A DNA stretch of 6,148 nucleotides. Source: DATHTK01 sp035463295 (GTDB lineage Bacteria; Actinomycetota; Rubrobacteria; Rubrobacterales; Rubrobacteraceae). Position 1 is the first letter of the stretch, and each line of letters opens with the position of its first letter. Below, piece after piece: positions 1 to 4,593 of the stretch. The notes under the pieces were generated by a model, which saw only the letters and a list, made by a program, of their open reading frames with translations, did not search any database and was not told the DNA's origin. The stretch spans positions 1-6,148 of the forward strand of contig DATHTK010000012.1 of assembly GCA_035463295.1 (NCBI GenBank). Reading direction: 5' to 3'. Position numbers and translations under genes: made by a program.

Positions 1-5
1 CGCAG

Positions 6-260
6 GTGGCGTTCGCGCGGGTGGCGACAGGGCTAGCATGGACGAGCCTAGGCGCCTTAGCGGTGGGCGCGAGCGCGGCGGGAGCGGTGGCGATCGGCGC
101 CCTGGCGATCCGGGCGCTCGCTATCAAGCGCGGCAGGATCGAGCGCCTCGACATTGAGGAGCTAGAGGTCGGACGGCTGCACGTCAGGGAGCTGGTCGTC
201 GAGCAGGAGCGAAGGCCGGTGGGCGAGCAGGAGCAAACGCCTCCACAGGAGAGTGAATAG
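6..260 (+). CDS. Small protein with a hydrophobic N-terminus and pentapeptide-type repeats
   Basis: This 84-residue reading frame (GTG at 6, TAG at 258) lies at the window edge, so its ribosome binding site cannot be seen and the true start may be upstream. Residues 1-40 are rich in Ala, Gly, Leu and Ile. From residue 16 to 65 the protein falls into ten consecutive 5-residue units with a hydrophobic residue at the third and fifth positions, for example GALAI, RALAI, ERLDI, EELEV, GRLHV and RELVV. The first units are uncharged and could sit in or on the membrane; the later ones are highly charged. The tail (66-84) is hydrophilic, rich in Glu, Gln and Pro. Such a period of five resembles pentapeptide-repeat proteins, which form a four-sided beta-helix, but the Asp/Asn seen at the second position of the classical A(D/N)LXX repeat is absent here. 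The function is unknown; a membrane-associated structural role is an inference. Confidence 0.6.
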   Translation: MAFARVATGLAWTSLGALAVGASAAGAVAIGALAIRALAIKRGRIERLDIEELEVGRLHVRELVVEQERRPVGEQEQTPPQESE

Positions 261-339
261 TCCCGCGGGCGTGGTTTCGAGCCGGAAGCCCGCTCTCCAG
301 GCGCCGGCGCTGATGCGCCGAGTGGCGGCCGTGGCTCAT
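184..339 (-). CDS. Possible third small ORF of the minus-strand ATGA chain
   Basis: This 51-codon minus-strand frame starts with ATG at 339, overlapping the stop of the preceding ORF in an ATGA junction. The first 19 or so codons have mostly G or C at the third position, as expected for coding DNA here. The remainder is rich in Ala, Pro and Arg and runs 77 bp antisense into the plus-strand gene ending at 260. Low complexity and the antisense overlap argue against the full length being real. No family is recognised. It is listed only because it extends the ATGA chain. Confidence 0.2.
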   Translation of the reverse strand: MSHGRHSAHQRRRLESGLPARNHARGTIHSPVEAFAPARPPAFAPARRPAP

Positions 340-419
340 GTTGCCCTCTTCCAGCGGAAGAGTACGTGGCCGTGGATCCCGTCTCTGTCGAACGCGACTA
401 TGAGGCGGCGGATGGTCAT
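336..419 (-). CDS. 27-residue small protein, second in the ATGA chain
   Basis: The ATG at 419 overlaps the TGA of the upstream 53-residue ORF (ATGA, 416-419), and its own TGA (336-338) overlaps another ATG at 339. The predicted peptide begins MTIRRLIVAFDRDGIHGHVL and ends in a basic FRWKRAT tail. It has a short hydrophobic stretch at residues 6-10 and no cysteine. It has no independent ribosome binding site and would depend on translational coupling. I do not recognise a family. Being so short, it could be a chance frame, but the exact ATGA overlaps on both sides raise its plausibility. Confidence 0.35.
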   Translation of the reverse strand: MTIRRLIVAFDRDGIHGHVLFRWKRAT

Positions 420-577
420 GCCGGCGGCCTCCTCTTCGGTTTCTCGTCTTCTTTCTCGCTCGGGTGATTACGGCGCCAGGATTCCTTCAGCTCGTCGGAG
501 CGGCGTTCCCTCTCTCCGCGCCGGCGAGCGGCTTCGTCCTCGCGCCTCTCGCGCTCTTCGTTTCGGCGGTCCGTCAT
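416..577 (-). CDS. 53-residue highly charged small protein
   Basis: The minus-strand ATG at 577 is preceded by GGAGG (588-584) with a 6-base gap, an ideal Shine-Dalgarno arrangement, and this decides the start. The product is extremely charged: Arg, Glu, Asp and Lys make up most of residues 3-50, with one Trp at 34, no cysteine and no membrane segment. Residues 3-35 should form a single charged helix. The C-terminus (42-53) is a Lys/Pro/Arg-rich tail. Third-position GC is high, as in the neighbouring genes. The stop codon overlaps the start of the next small ORF (ATGA), so the two are probably co-translated. No family is recognised. A nucleic-acid-binding or charge-pairing role could be imagined, but nothing in the sequence shows it. 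Confidence 0.5.
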   Translation of the reverse strand: MTDRRNEERERREDEAARRRGERERRSDELKESWRRNHPSEKEDEKPKRRPPA

Positions 578-626
578 GGTGTTCCTCCGGGGTCGGGAAA
601 CGGCGTCTCAGGGCCTCGCACTCGCC

Positions 627-632
627 ATTATG
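627..632 (-). promoter_or_regulatory. Possible -10 box for the minus-strand small ORFs
   Basis: On the minus strand, CATAAT (632 to 627) matches TATAAT at five of six positions and lies 49 bases ahead of the ATG at 577. No convincing -35 box is found 16-19 bases upstream. That region instead contains the palindrome CTGCCGGCAG (637-646) and the sequence AGTATCCT (645-652), which recurs in the palindrome at 765-783. It may be a promoter that depends on an activator, but the evidence is thin. Confidence 0.25.
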
Positions 633-750
633 CCGTCTGCCGGCAGTATCCTCCGCATCCCCGCCCTCCTCGAGGTGATGGCCGCCACTCTGATCTCGCG
701 GGGTTGCGCTTCTATCGCTTCGTCACTTCATCCTCCCTGGGATAGTTGTG

Positions 751-779
751 TTGCTTGCTATTAACAGGATACGTAGTAT
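751..779 (+). promoter_or_regulatory. Candidate promoter of the secreted repeat-protein gene
   Basis: TTGCTT (751-756) and TAGTAT (774-779) are separated by 17 bases, the optimal spacing for a housekeeping sigma factor. Each box matches its consensus at three or four of six positions. The start codon of the gene at 820 is about 40 bases downstream. The stretch is AT-rich compared with its surroundings, and the -10 box lies inside a perfect palindrome. Confidence 0.5.
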
Positions 780-783
780 CCTG
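765..783. promoter_or_regulatory. Perfect palindrome over the -10 region, candidate operator
   Basis: CAGGATAC GTA GTATCCTG is an exact inverted repeat with 8-base arms (765-772 and 776-783) and a 3-base centre. It covers the proposed -10 box, the classical position for a repressor operator. The sequence AGTATCCT from its right half also occurs at 645-652, near the proposed minus-strand promoter. No full second copy is seen in the window. The binding protein is unknown. The site is followed by a C-run rather than T residues, so it is not a terminator. Confidence 0.5.
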
Positions 784-819
784 CCCCCCGAAGCTGGATT
801 CGGCCGAAAGGAGCCACAG

Positions 820-1056
820 ATGAGGAAACTGAAGGTGTTGGGCGCGACGCTGGTTATGGCCCTGCTAGTCGCCTCCCCCGCGGTGGCAGACACGGTCACT
901 GCAGAGATCGGCGGCGTCAGTGCTACGGCGGAGAGCGTATTCCTCGGCAACGACACCGCGACCGCCGAAGTGGGCAACCTCAGCGCTGAGGCAGAGAACG
1001 AGTTCCTGTTCTTTGATGACGGCGTCTTCGACAACGGTTTCTGGTTCTTCGACTAA
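820..1056 (+). CDS. Small secreted acidic protein with a 21-residue tandem repeat
   Basis: The start at 820 is set by AAAGGAG (807-813) with a 6-base gap and gives 78 residues. Residues 1-23 are a clear Sec signal peptide: basic MRKLK, hydrophobic core, and an AVA cleavage site before Asp24. The mature part (about 55 residues) contains no Lys, Arg, His or Cys and about 12 Asp/Glu. Residues 25-42 and 46-63 are two copies of one unit at a 21-residue period, identical at 11 of 18 positions (T.TAE.G..SA.AE..FL). The C-terminus (62-78) is dominated by Phe, Asp and Trp and ends in GFWFFD. With its own promoter, palindromic operator and terminator, it appears to be a single-gene unit. No family is recognised. 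An extracellular or cell-surface role follows from the signal peptide; binding of cations or a basic partner is speculation. Confidence 0.8.
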   Translation: MRKLKVLGATLVMALLVASPAVADTVTAEIGGVSATAESVFLGNDTATAEVGNLSAEAENEFLFFDDGVFDNGFWFFD

Positions 1057-1081
1057 GTAAGAACCGGATACAAGCAACTGT

Positions 1082-1114
1082 AGCGGGGTGGGTTCTCTAA
1101 CAGCCCACCTCGCT
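1082..1114 (+). terminator. Stem-loop terminator after the secreted repeat-protein gene
   Basis: AGCGGGGTGGG (1082-1092) pairs with CCCACCTCGCT (1104-1114) over 11 positions, with a single G-U pair and an 11-base loop. It lies 26 bases after the stop codon at 1056. The sequence that follows is CTCTCG rather than a run of T, so termination may be partial or may use the weak-tail type common in high-GC bacteria. Confidence 0.55.
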
Positions 1115-1491
1115 CTCTCGTGGGTAAGTGTCCCTGCGCGAGCGCTCGTAGGAAGCGGCACCGATATGCTCGGCCTGCTGTTCACACGACAACCAGACTT
1201 CTCGGGCACCATCACTTTGTCGGGCAGAGAATGTTATAGGAGGGGTGTGTGCAATCGAGAGGTTCGACGCACGTGAGCGTTCACGCCCACGACCTCGAGG
1301 TGAGCCACGCACCCCCGGATGGGTCATGGTGGCGACCGGGACGAATGCCCTGGACGAGATTGCCCAGACGAGCATGATCCAAACGCCCGATGAAGAAACT
1401 CTCCGCAGGCGCGATGCTTCAAGGGATGGGAAATCGCGGGCCGCCACTACCCGACGGCGCGTACGACGGCGAAGGAGGACGCGCTGCCAGT
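1115..1491 (+). other. Long leader before the response-regulator gene
   Basis: About 380 bases separate the terminator from the chosen regulator start. They contain a 10-base palindrome CGAGCGCTCG (1139-1148), an AT-rich spot ATGTTATAGG (1231-1240) and a strong Shine-Dalgarno-like AGGAGGGG (1238-1245) followed by overlapping GTG codons. No -35/-10 pair with good spacing was found. Open frames here have mixed third-position GC and odd Arg-rich translations, so they are not convincing genes. Confidence 0.4.
1249..1377 (+). CDS. Doubtful 42-residue leader ORF behind a strong ribosome binding site
   Basis: AGGAGG (1238-1243) lies 5 bases before GTG at 1249, which opens a 42-codon frame ending in TGA at 1375. 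The peptide is rich in His, Ser, Pro, Trp and Arg, with no signal peptide, membrane segment or recognised motif. The first half has mainly G or C third positions and the second half does not. It ends about 115 bases before the response regulator, so it could be an upstream leader peptide. It could equally be a chance frame, or the ribosome binding site could serve another GTG at 1245 in a different frame. Confidence 0.2.
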   Translation: MQSRGSTHVSVHAHDLEVSHAPPDGSWWRPGRMPWTRLPRRA

Positions 1492-2217
1492 ATGGAAGAG
1501 AGAGAGGACGTGAGGTCTTTGGCCAGCGGTGAAGGGGCAGCAATCCGCGTGGCGGTCGTGGACGACCAGCGGTTGTTCGCCAGGGGTCTCTCCGGCCTCG
1601 TGGACCTGCTGGCCGAGACGGAGGTGGTTGGCGTCGCCTACGACGGGGAGGAAGGTGTTGCGCTGTGCAGAGAGAAAGAGCCCGACGTGGTCTTGATGGA
1701 CATCTCGATGCCGAAGATGGACGGCATCAGCGCCACCCGTGAGATCCGGGACCTCCTGCCCGACACCGCCGTTATCATCCTCACGGCCCACGAGGACGAC
1801 GAGCACGTCTTCGAGGGCATAAAGGCGGGCGCGCAGGGTTATCTCCTCAAGGACGCCGAGCTCGAAGATCTCTCGCGCGCCATCCGGACGGTGTATGCGG
1901 GGGACACCATTATCGCCCCGGACCTCGCCCAGAGGATGCTAAATACCTTCCAGCGCCGTGGAAGCCCCACGGGTTCGCGGCTGGTGCCGCCCCTCACCGA
2001 CAGGGAGCTTGAGGTCATAAAGGCCCTGGCTCAGGGCAAGAGCGACCGGCAGATAGCCCGCTCTCTGGGAATCTCGGAGAAGACGGTACGCAACCACACC
2101 TCCAACATCTACAGAAAGCTTCACATCTTCGACCGGACCCAGGCCGTGATCTACGCGGTCAGGGAGGGCGTTATAGACGTCGAGGAGCTTGAGTACCGCT
2201 CCCCGGAGGAACCCTGA
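1492..2217 (+). CDS. NarL/FixJ-family two-component response regulator
   Basis: This is a cytoplasmic DNA-binding regulator of 241 residues. The receiver domain (about 18-135) has the acidic pair D24-D25, the phosphoacceptor D70 in VVLMDISMPKMDG, T98 and K120, so it should be phosphorylatable. A LuxR-type helix-turn-helix (about 168-226) follows, with the hallmark LTDRELEVIKALAQG and ISEKTVRNH recognition helix. Length is slightly above the usual 210-225 because of N- and C-terminal extensions. ATG 1492 was chosen because AAGGAGG (1472-1478) precedes it and codons upstream look non-coding; the 13-base gap is long, and GTG 1510 is an alternative. The gene converges on a LOV histidine kinase and overlaps its 3' end by 47 bp. 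HisKA_3 kinases usually pair with NarL-type regulators, so the two are the likely cognate pair. Target genes are not shown by the sequence. Confidence 0.95.
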   Translation: MEEREDVRSLASGEGAAIRVAVVDDQRLFARGLSGLVDLLAETEVVGVAYDGEEGVALCREKEPDVVLMDISMPKMDGISATREIRDLLPDTAVIILTAHEDDEHVFEGIKAGAQGYLLKDAELEDLSRAIRTVYAGDTIIAPDLAQRMLNTFQRRGSPTGSRLVPPLTDRELEVIKALAQGKSDRQIARSLGISEKTVRNHTSNIYRKLHIFDRTQAVIYAVREGVIDVEELEYRSPEEP

Positions 2218-3199
2218 CCACGACCCTGGTTCCCCCGCCGGAACGGCCGTAGATAGAGAGCGTGCCGCCCAGACCCTCGGCCCTCTCGCGCATCGCCGAG
2301 AGTCCCACACCCGCCCGGACGGAAGCGACGTCGAACCCCCGACCGTCGTCGGCGACCTCCACGAAGATCTCACCGTCCTCCGTCCCCAGCTTTACCTCGA
2401 CGCTTCTCGCCGCAGAGTGACGCCGGGCATTCGTGAGCGCCTCCTGCAGTACGCGCAACAGCTCCACGCTCCGTCCTCGCGAGAGTTCTCGGGGGAACTC
2501 CTCCGCGACGACCAGCCGCAACTCGCGCTCGGGCGTCGCCTGCCGATTCAGTTCGACCAGCGCCTCGACCGACTCCACGAACGGGCTCTCCTTCTCATGA
2601 CGAAGGTCGTATACGGCGCTGCGCAAACCCGAGGACGCCCGTCTGAGAGCCTCGAGCTCCTCCGTGAGGTCCACCTCCGCCCCCGAGTTCTTGGACTGCA
2701 GGTGGATGAGCCGCAACGATTGAAGCGCGCCCGAGAGGTCCTGGAGAACGATGTCGTGCAGGTCCCGGGCTATCCTGCGGCGCTCGGCGCGCCGGATCTC
2801 CTGGAGCGCCTTCTCGGTTCTGAGGCGCTCGGTGACGTCGTTCTGTACCCCGACGAAGTTCATCACGCGACCGTTCTCGTCCCGGACGGGGTAGACGCTG
2901 AGCTCGTTGTAGAACAGGGTTCCGTCCTTACGGTAATTCCTTAGCACCACGGTGCAATGGCGTCCCGCACTGACGGCTGCCCTGAGCTCCTCGAGCGCCG
3001 GCTGGTCCCGGTCCTCGCCCTGCAAGAAGCGGCAGTTGCGGCCCAGAGCCTCCTCGGCGGTGTAGCCGGTCGTTCTCTCGAAGGCGGGGTTGACGTACAC
3101 GAGCGGGGAATCGGGCCGGCTCGGGTCGGTGATCACGATGGAGTTGGTGCTGGCGGTCACCGCCCTTTCGAGAAGACGCAGCCTGTCAGGAACATCCAC
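2171..3199 (-). CDS. LOV-domain (blue-light) sensor histidine kinase
   Basis: This 342-residue protein has no membrane segment and should be cytoplasmic. Residues 10-124 form a PAS fold of the LOV type: VNPAFERTTGY (36-46), the flavin-adduct motif GRNCRFLQG (53-61) with photoactive Cys56, N88 and N98 in the NYRKDG and YNELSV strands, and FVGVQNDVTE (115-124) with Q119. These are the residues that hold FMN in known LOV photoreceptors. A charged signalling helix (125-142) leads to a HisKA_3 dimerisation domain with RIARDLHDIVLQ (142-153), phospho-His148. The HATPase domain has N257 (QEALTNARRH), DDGRGF (284-289), GVGLSAMRERA (297-307) and GGGT (321-324). The start is the GTG at 3199: an in-frame stop lies nine codons upstream and no other start codon is available before the LOV domain. 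AAGG lies 7 bases ahead. It overlaps a small upstream ORF by 14 bp and the convergent response regulator by 47 bp. Confidence 0.96.
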   Translation of the reverse strand: MDVPDRLRLLERAVTASTNSIVITDPSRPDSPLVYVNPAFERTTGYTAEEALGRNCRFLQGEDRDQPALEELRAAVSAGRHCTVVLRNYRKDGTLFYNELSVYPVRDENGRVMNFVGVQNDVTERLRTEKALQEIRRAERRRIARDLHDIVLQDLSGALQSLRLIHLQSKNSGAEVDLTEELEALRRASSGLRSAVYDLRHEKESPFVESVEALVELNRQATPERELRLVVAEEFPRELSRGRSVELLRVLQEALTNARRHSAARSVEVKLGTEDGEIFVEVADDGRGFDVASVRAGVGLSAMRERAEGLGGTLSIYGRSGGGTRVVVRVPPGSGTQAPRRL

Positions 3200-3365
3200 C
3201 GTTCGCCCTTGTCCGTAACCTCAGCCCAACTTCGAAGATCCAACCGCCTACTTTATATACCCTTTTGTCCAGCCGGACCCGGTCCCGATCCGTGATGGCG
3301 TAGAGCACGCGCCGGGGCCGAAGCACGCAGGTCCCGCAATCGCCCCTCAGACGCTGGTTCTCCAT
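3186..3365 (-). CDS. 59-residue Cys-containing ORF overlapping the LOV kinase start
   Basis: The minus-strand ATG at 3365 follows GAGGAG (3375-3370) with a 4-base gap; an in-frame ATG at 3428 has no such site. The ORF ends in TGA at 3188-3186, 14 bases inside the kinase gene in another frame, an arrangement suited to translational coupling. The product is basic, with a CGTC pair (Cys10, Cys13), a third Cys at 58, and a strand-like segment (about 27-50) reading RDRVRLDKRVYKVGGWIFEV. Third-position GC is high in the first 33 codons and lower after that, so the coding evidence is mixed. I recognise no family. It could be a small partner of the kinase, a zinc- or redox-binding peptide, or a chance frame in the kinase leader. 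An AT-rich spot (3251-3260) inside it could hold a kinase promoter instead, though no -35 box fits. Confidence 0.4.
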   Translation of the reverse strand: MENQRLRGDCGTCVLRPRRVLYAITDRDRVRLDKRVYKVGGWIFEVGLRLRTRANGGCS

Positions 3366-3525
3366 AGCGCTCCTCGGTGGTCGGGATGGACCTATGACGC
3401 AGTATCGGGCGTCGCCGATGCAATCCACTACAAGACGCCCTAGGACGAAAGCCTTAGCCGCAATTACCCGGCCCGGCTAGTCGGAAAGCCCGATGGCACC
3501 CGAAGGCGTCGGGAGCATACTCGTT

Positions 3526-3546
3526 TGCGAGATGGTCAACCTCGCA
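3526..3546. repeat. Short inverted repeat, possible regulator site
   Basis: TGCGAG (3526-3531) and CTCGCA (3541-3546) are exact 6-base inverted arms with a 9-base centre. The total span of 21 bases suits a dimeric regulator. The motif differs from the Crp consensus TGTGA-N6-TCACA, and arms this short can arise by chance in GC-rich DNA. Confidence 0.25.
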
Positions 3547-3683
3547 TACACCTGGCGGCAGCATCCGGCCCTCTGGTCCCGAAGCTGGCGAGCCGCGACC
3601 AGAAAGCTCGGGAGCGGGCGGCATCTTCCCAGCCTGTCCCCCGGGTCCAACGTCGCACCCGTCCTGCGAGGCGCATCCCCGTA

Positions 3684-3695
3684 CTTCCTAGGAAG
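3684..3695. repeat. Perfect 12-base palindrome upstream of the Crp-family gene
   Basis: CTTCCTAGGAAG is an uninterrupted dyad 73 bases before the ATG of the Crp-family gene. It could be an operator. It has no loop, so it is not a terminator hairpin. Confidence 0.25.
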
Positions 3696-3768
3696 AGCGA
3701 GCTTTGCCCTTACAACCGACAGTAGTCGCCGGTACCACACAAGACGCTTCGAAAGGAGAACCGCAGCA

Positions 3769-4446
3769 ATGATCAAACACTACCCCGAACCCCCCGCCCC
3801 CACCGCGAGCTACCGGCACCTCTGCCTCGAGGACTTCGAGGAAGCGGGCGTCCGGGTTGCCGAGCGGCGGTTCGGCCCGAAGGACATCATCTTCACGCCG
3901 GGGGACCCCGACGATCAGCTCTACTTCGTGCTTTCCGGGACGGTGCGGCTCTACAAGATCTACGGCGACTACAAGGAGGCCACCACCGCCCTCCTCAAGG
4001 ACGGCGGCGTCTTCGGTGAACTGAGCCTCGAGAAGGGACTCCGGCAGACCCTCTTCGCCCACGCGCTCACCGACGTCCGGGTCGCCGTGGTACGCAAACG
4101 CGTGCTCGTCGAGGTCGTAATGCGGGATCCGGAGTTCGCCATAAAGTTGTTCTTCTCGCTCTCCGAGCGCCTCAAGCAGTCCGAGGAGGTCATAGGCAGC
4201 CTCCTGGAGCGGGAGGTCTCGGCGCGCCTTACCACGCTACTGCAGAACCTGGGCGATCGTTTCGGAGAGATGGACGGGTCCGGCACGGTCCTAGATGTGC
4301 GCCTCACCCACCAGGACCTGGCGAATATGATCGTCTCCACCCGCGAGGCCGTCTCGAAGGTGATGAGCGAGTTCCAGCGCGACGGCCTTATCGAGGTGCG
4401 CGACCGCAAGATAGCCATCAGCCCGCGCCTGGCGAGAATGACATGA
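3769..4446 (+). CDS. Crp/Fnr-family transcription regulator
   Basis: This is a 225-residue cytoplasmic regulator of usual family length. The start at 3769 is fixed by GAAAGGAG (3751-3758) with a 10-base gap; the longer frame from 3493 has an implausible N-terminus. Residues 30-125 form the cyclic-nucleotide-binding beta-roll, with PGDPDDQLYFVLSGTVRLYK (44-63) and the FGELSL loop (82-87). A long dimer helix (about 120-148) follows, then the Crp winged helix-turn-helix (about 151-217). The recognition helix STREAVSKVM keeps Arg192 and Glu193, equivalent to E. coli Crp Arg180 and Glu181, with Lys197 in place of Arg185. The phosphate-binding Arg-Ser of Crp is replaced by a shifted RQT (92-94), so cAMP binding is uncertain. 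With one cysteine (Cys19) it cannot carry an Fnr-type 4Fe-4S cluster. The effector and targets are unknown. Confidence 0.93.
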   Translation: MIKHYPEPPAPTASYRHLCLEDFEEAGVRVAERRFGPKDIIFTPGDPDDQLYFVLSGTVRLYKIYGDYKEATTALLKDGGVFGELSLEKGLRQTLFAHALTDVRVAVVRKRVLVEVVMRDPEFAIKLFFSLSERLKQSEEVIGSLLEREVSARLTTLLQNLGDRFGEMDGSGTVLDVRLTHQDLANMIVSTREAVSKVMSEFQRDGLIEVRDRKIAISPRLARMT

Positions 4447-4593
4447 GGGCCCCCATCGAGCCCGGATGCCGCTTTAACGCCGACGGAGGGGGTGACCCGC
4501 GATGTACGGCTAGCATGAGACGCAAGACACAAGATGTCCCCGACCGTTGAGAAGACACGAAGTCCGAACACCCGATCCTAGAGGAGATTTGCT
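4447..4593 (+). other. Gap between the Crp-family gene and the DUF4397 gene
   Basis: A weak hairpin GGGC-N9-GCCC (4447-4463) directly follows the stop codon, but no T-run does, so it is a poor terminator. TTGAGA (4547-4552) matches a -35 box at five of six positions, but no -10 box lies at the correct distance before the start at 4594. Whether the downstream gene is transcribed separately cannot be decided. Confidence 0.35.

Larger units (their letters stand above)
3366..3768. other. Intergenic region between divergent regulators
   Basis: About 400 bases lie between the minus-strand kinase unit and the plus-strand Crp-family gene. An open plus frame runs through part of it in phase with the Crp gene, but its translation is Trp/Arg/Ser-rich and unlike any Crp N-terminus, so it is treated as non-coding. 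The region holds an inverted repeat TGCGAG-N9-CTCGCA (3526-3546), a direct repeat of GCATAC (3515-3520 and 3544-3549) and a perfect palindrome CTTCCTAGGAAG (3684-3695). Promoters for both flanking genes must lie here or nearby, but no box pair with good consensus and spacing was found. Confidence 0.5.

Noticed and set aside
253..764. Three overlapping plus-strand open frames of 62-141 codons
   Set aside because: Their translations are rich in Arg, Ser and Pro without motifs, none has a good ribosome binding site, and the minus strand carries better-supported small ORFs. They are typical chance frames in GC-rich DNA.
1390..1491. N-terminal extension of the response regulator from ATG 1390
   Set aside because: No ribosome binding site precedes 1390, third-position GC is low compared with the rest of the gene, and receivers normally begin close to the first beta strand.
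2189..2944. 251-codon plus-strand open frame opposite the histidine kinase
   Set aside because: It is the antisense shadow of the LOV kinase, whose domains are unmistakable. The antisense translation has no motif.
3749..3761. 13-base identity TCGAAAGGAGAAC with 5804-5816
   Set aside because: Both copies are simply strong Shine-Dalgarno sites before start codons; the similarity does not extend further.
3493..3768. 92-codon in-frame extension of the Crp-family gene
   Set aside because: The extension does not resemble any Crp-family N-terminus, and an ideal GAAAGGAG site lies before the ATG at 3769, which gives the usual family length.
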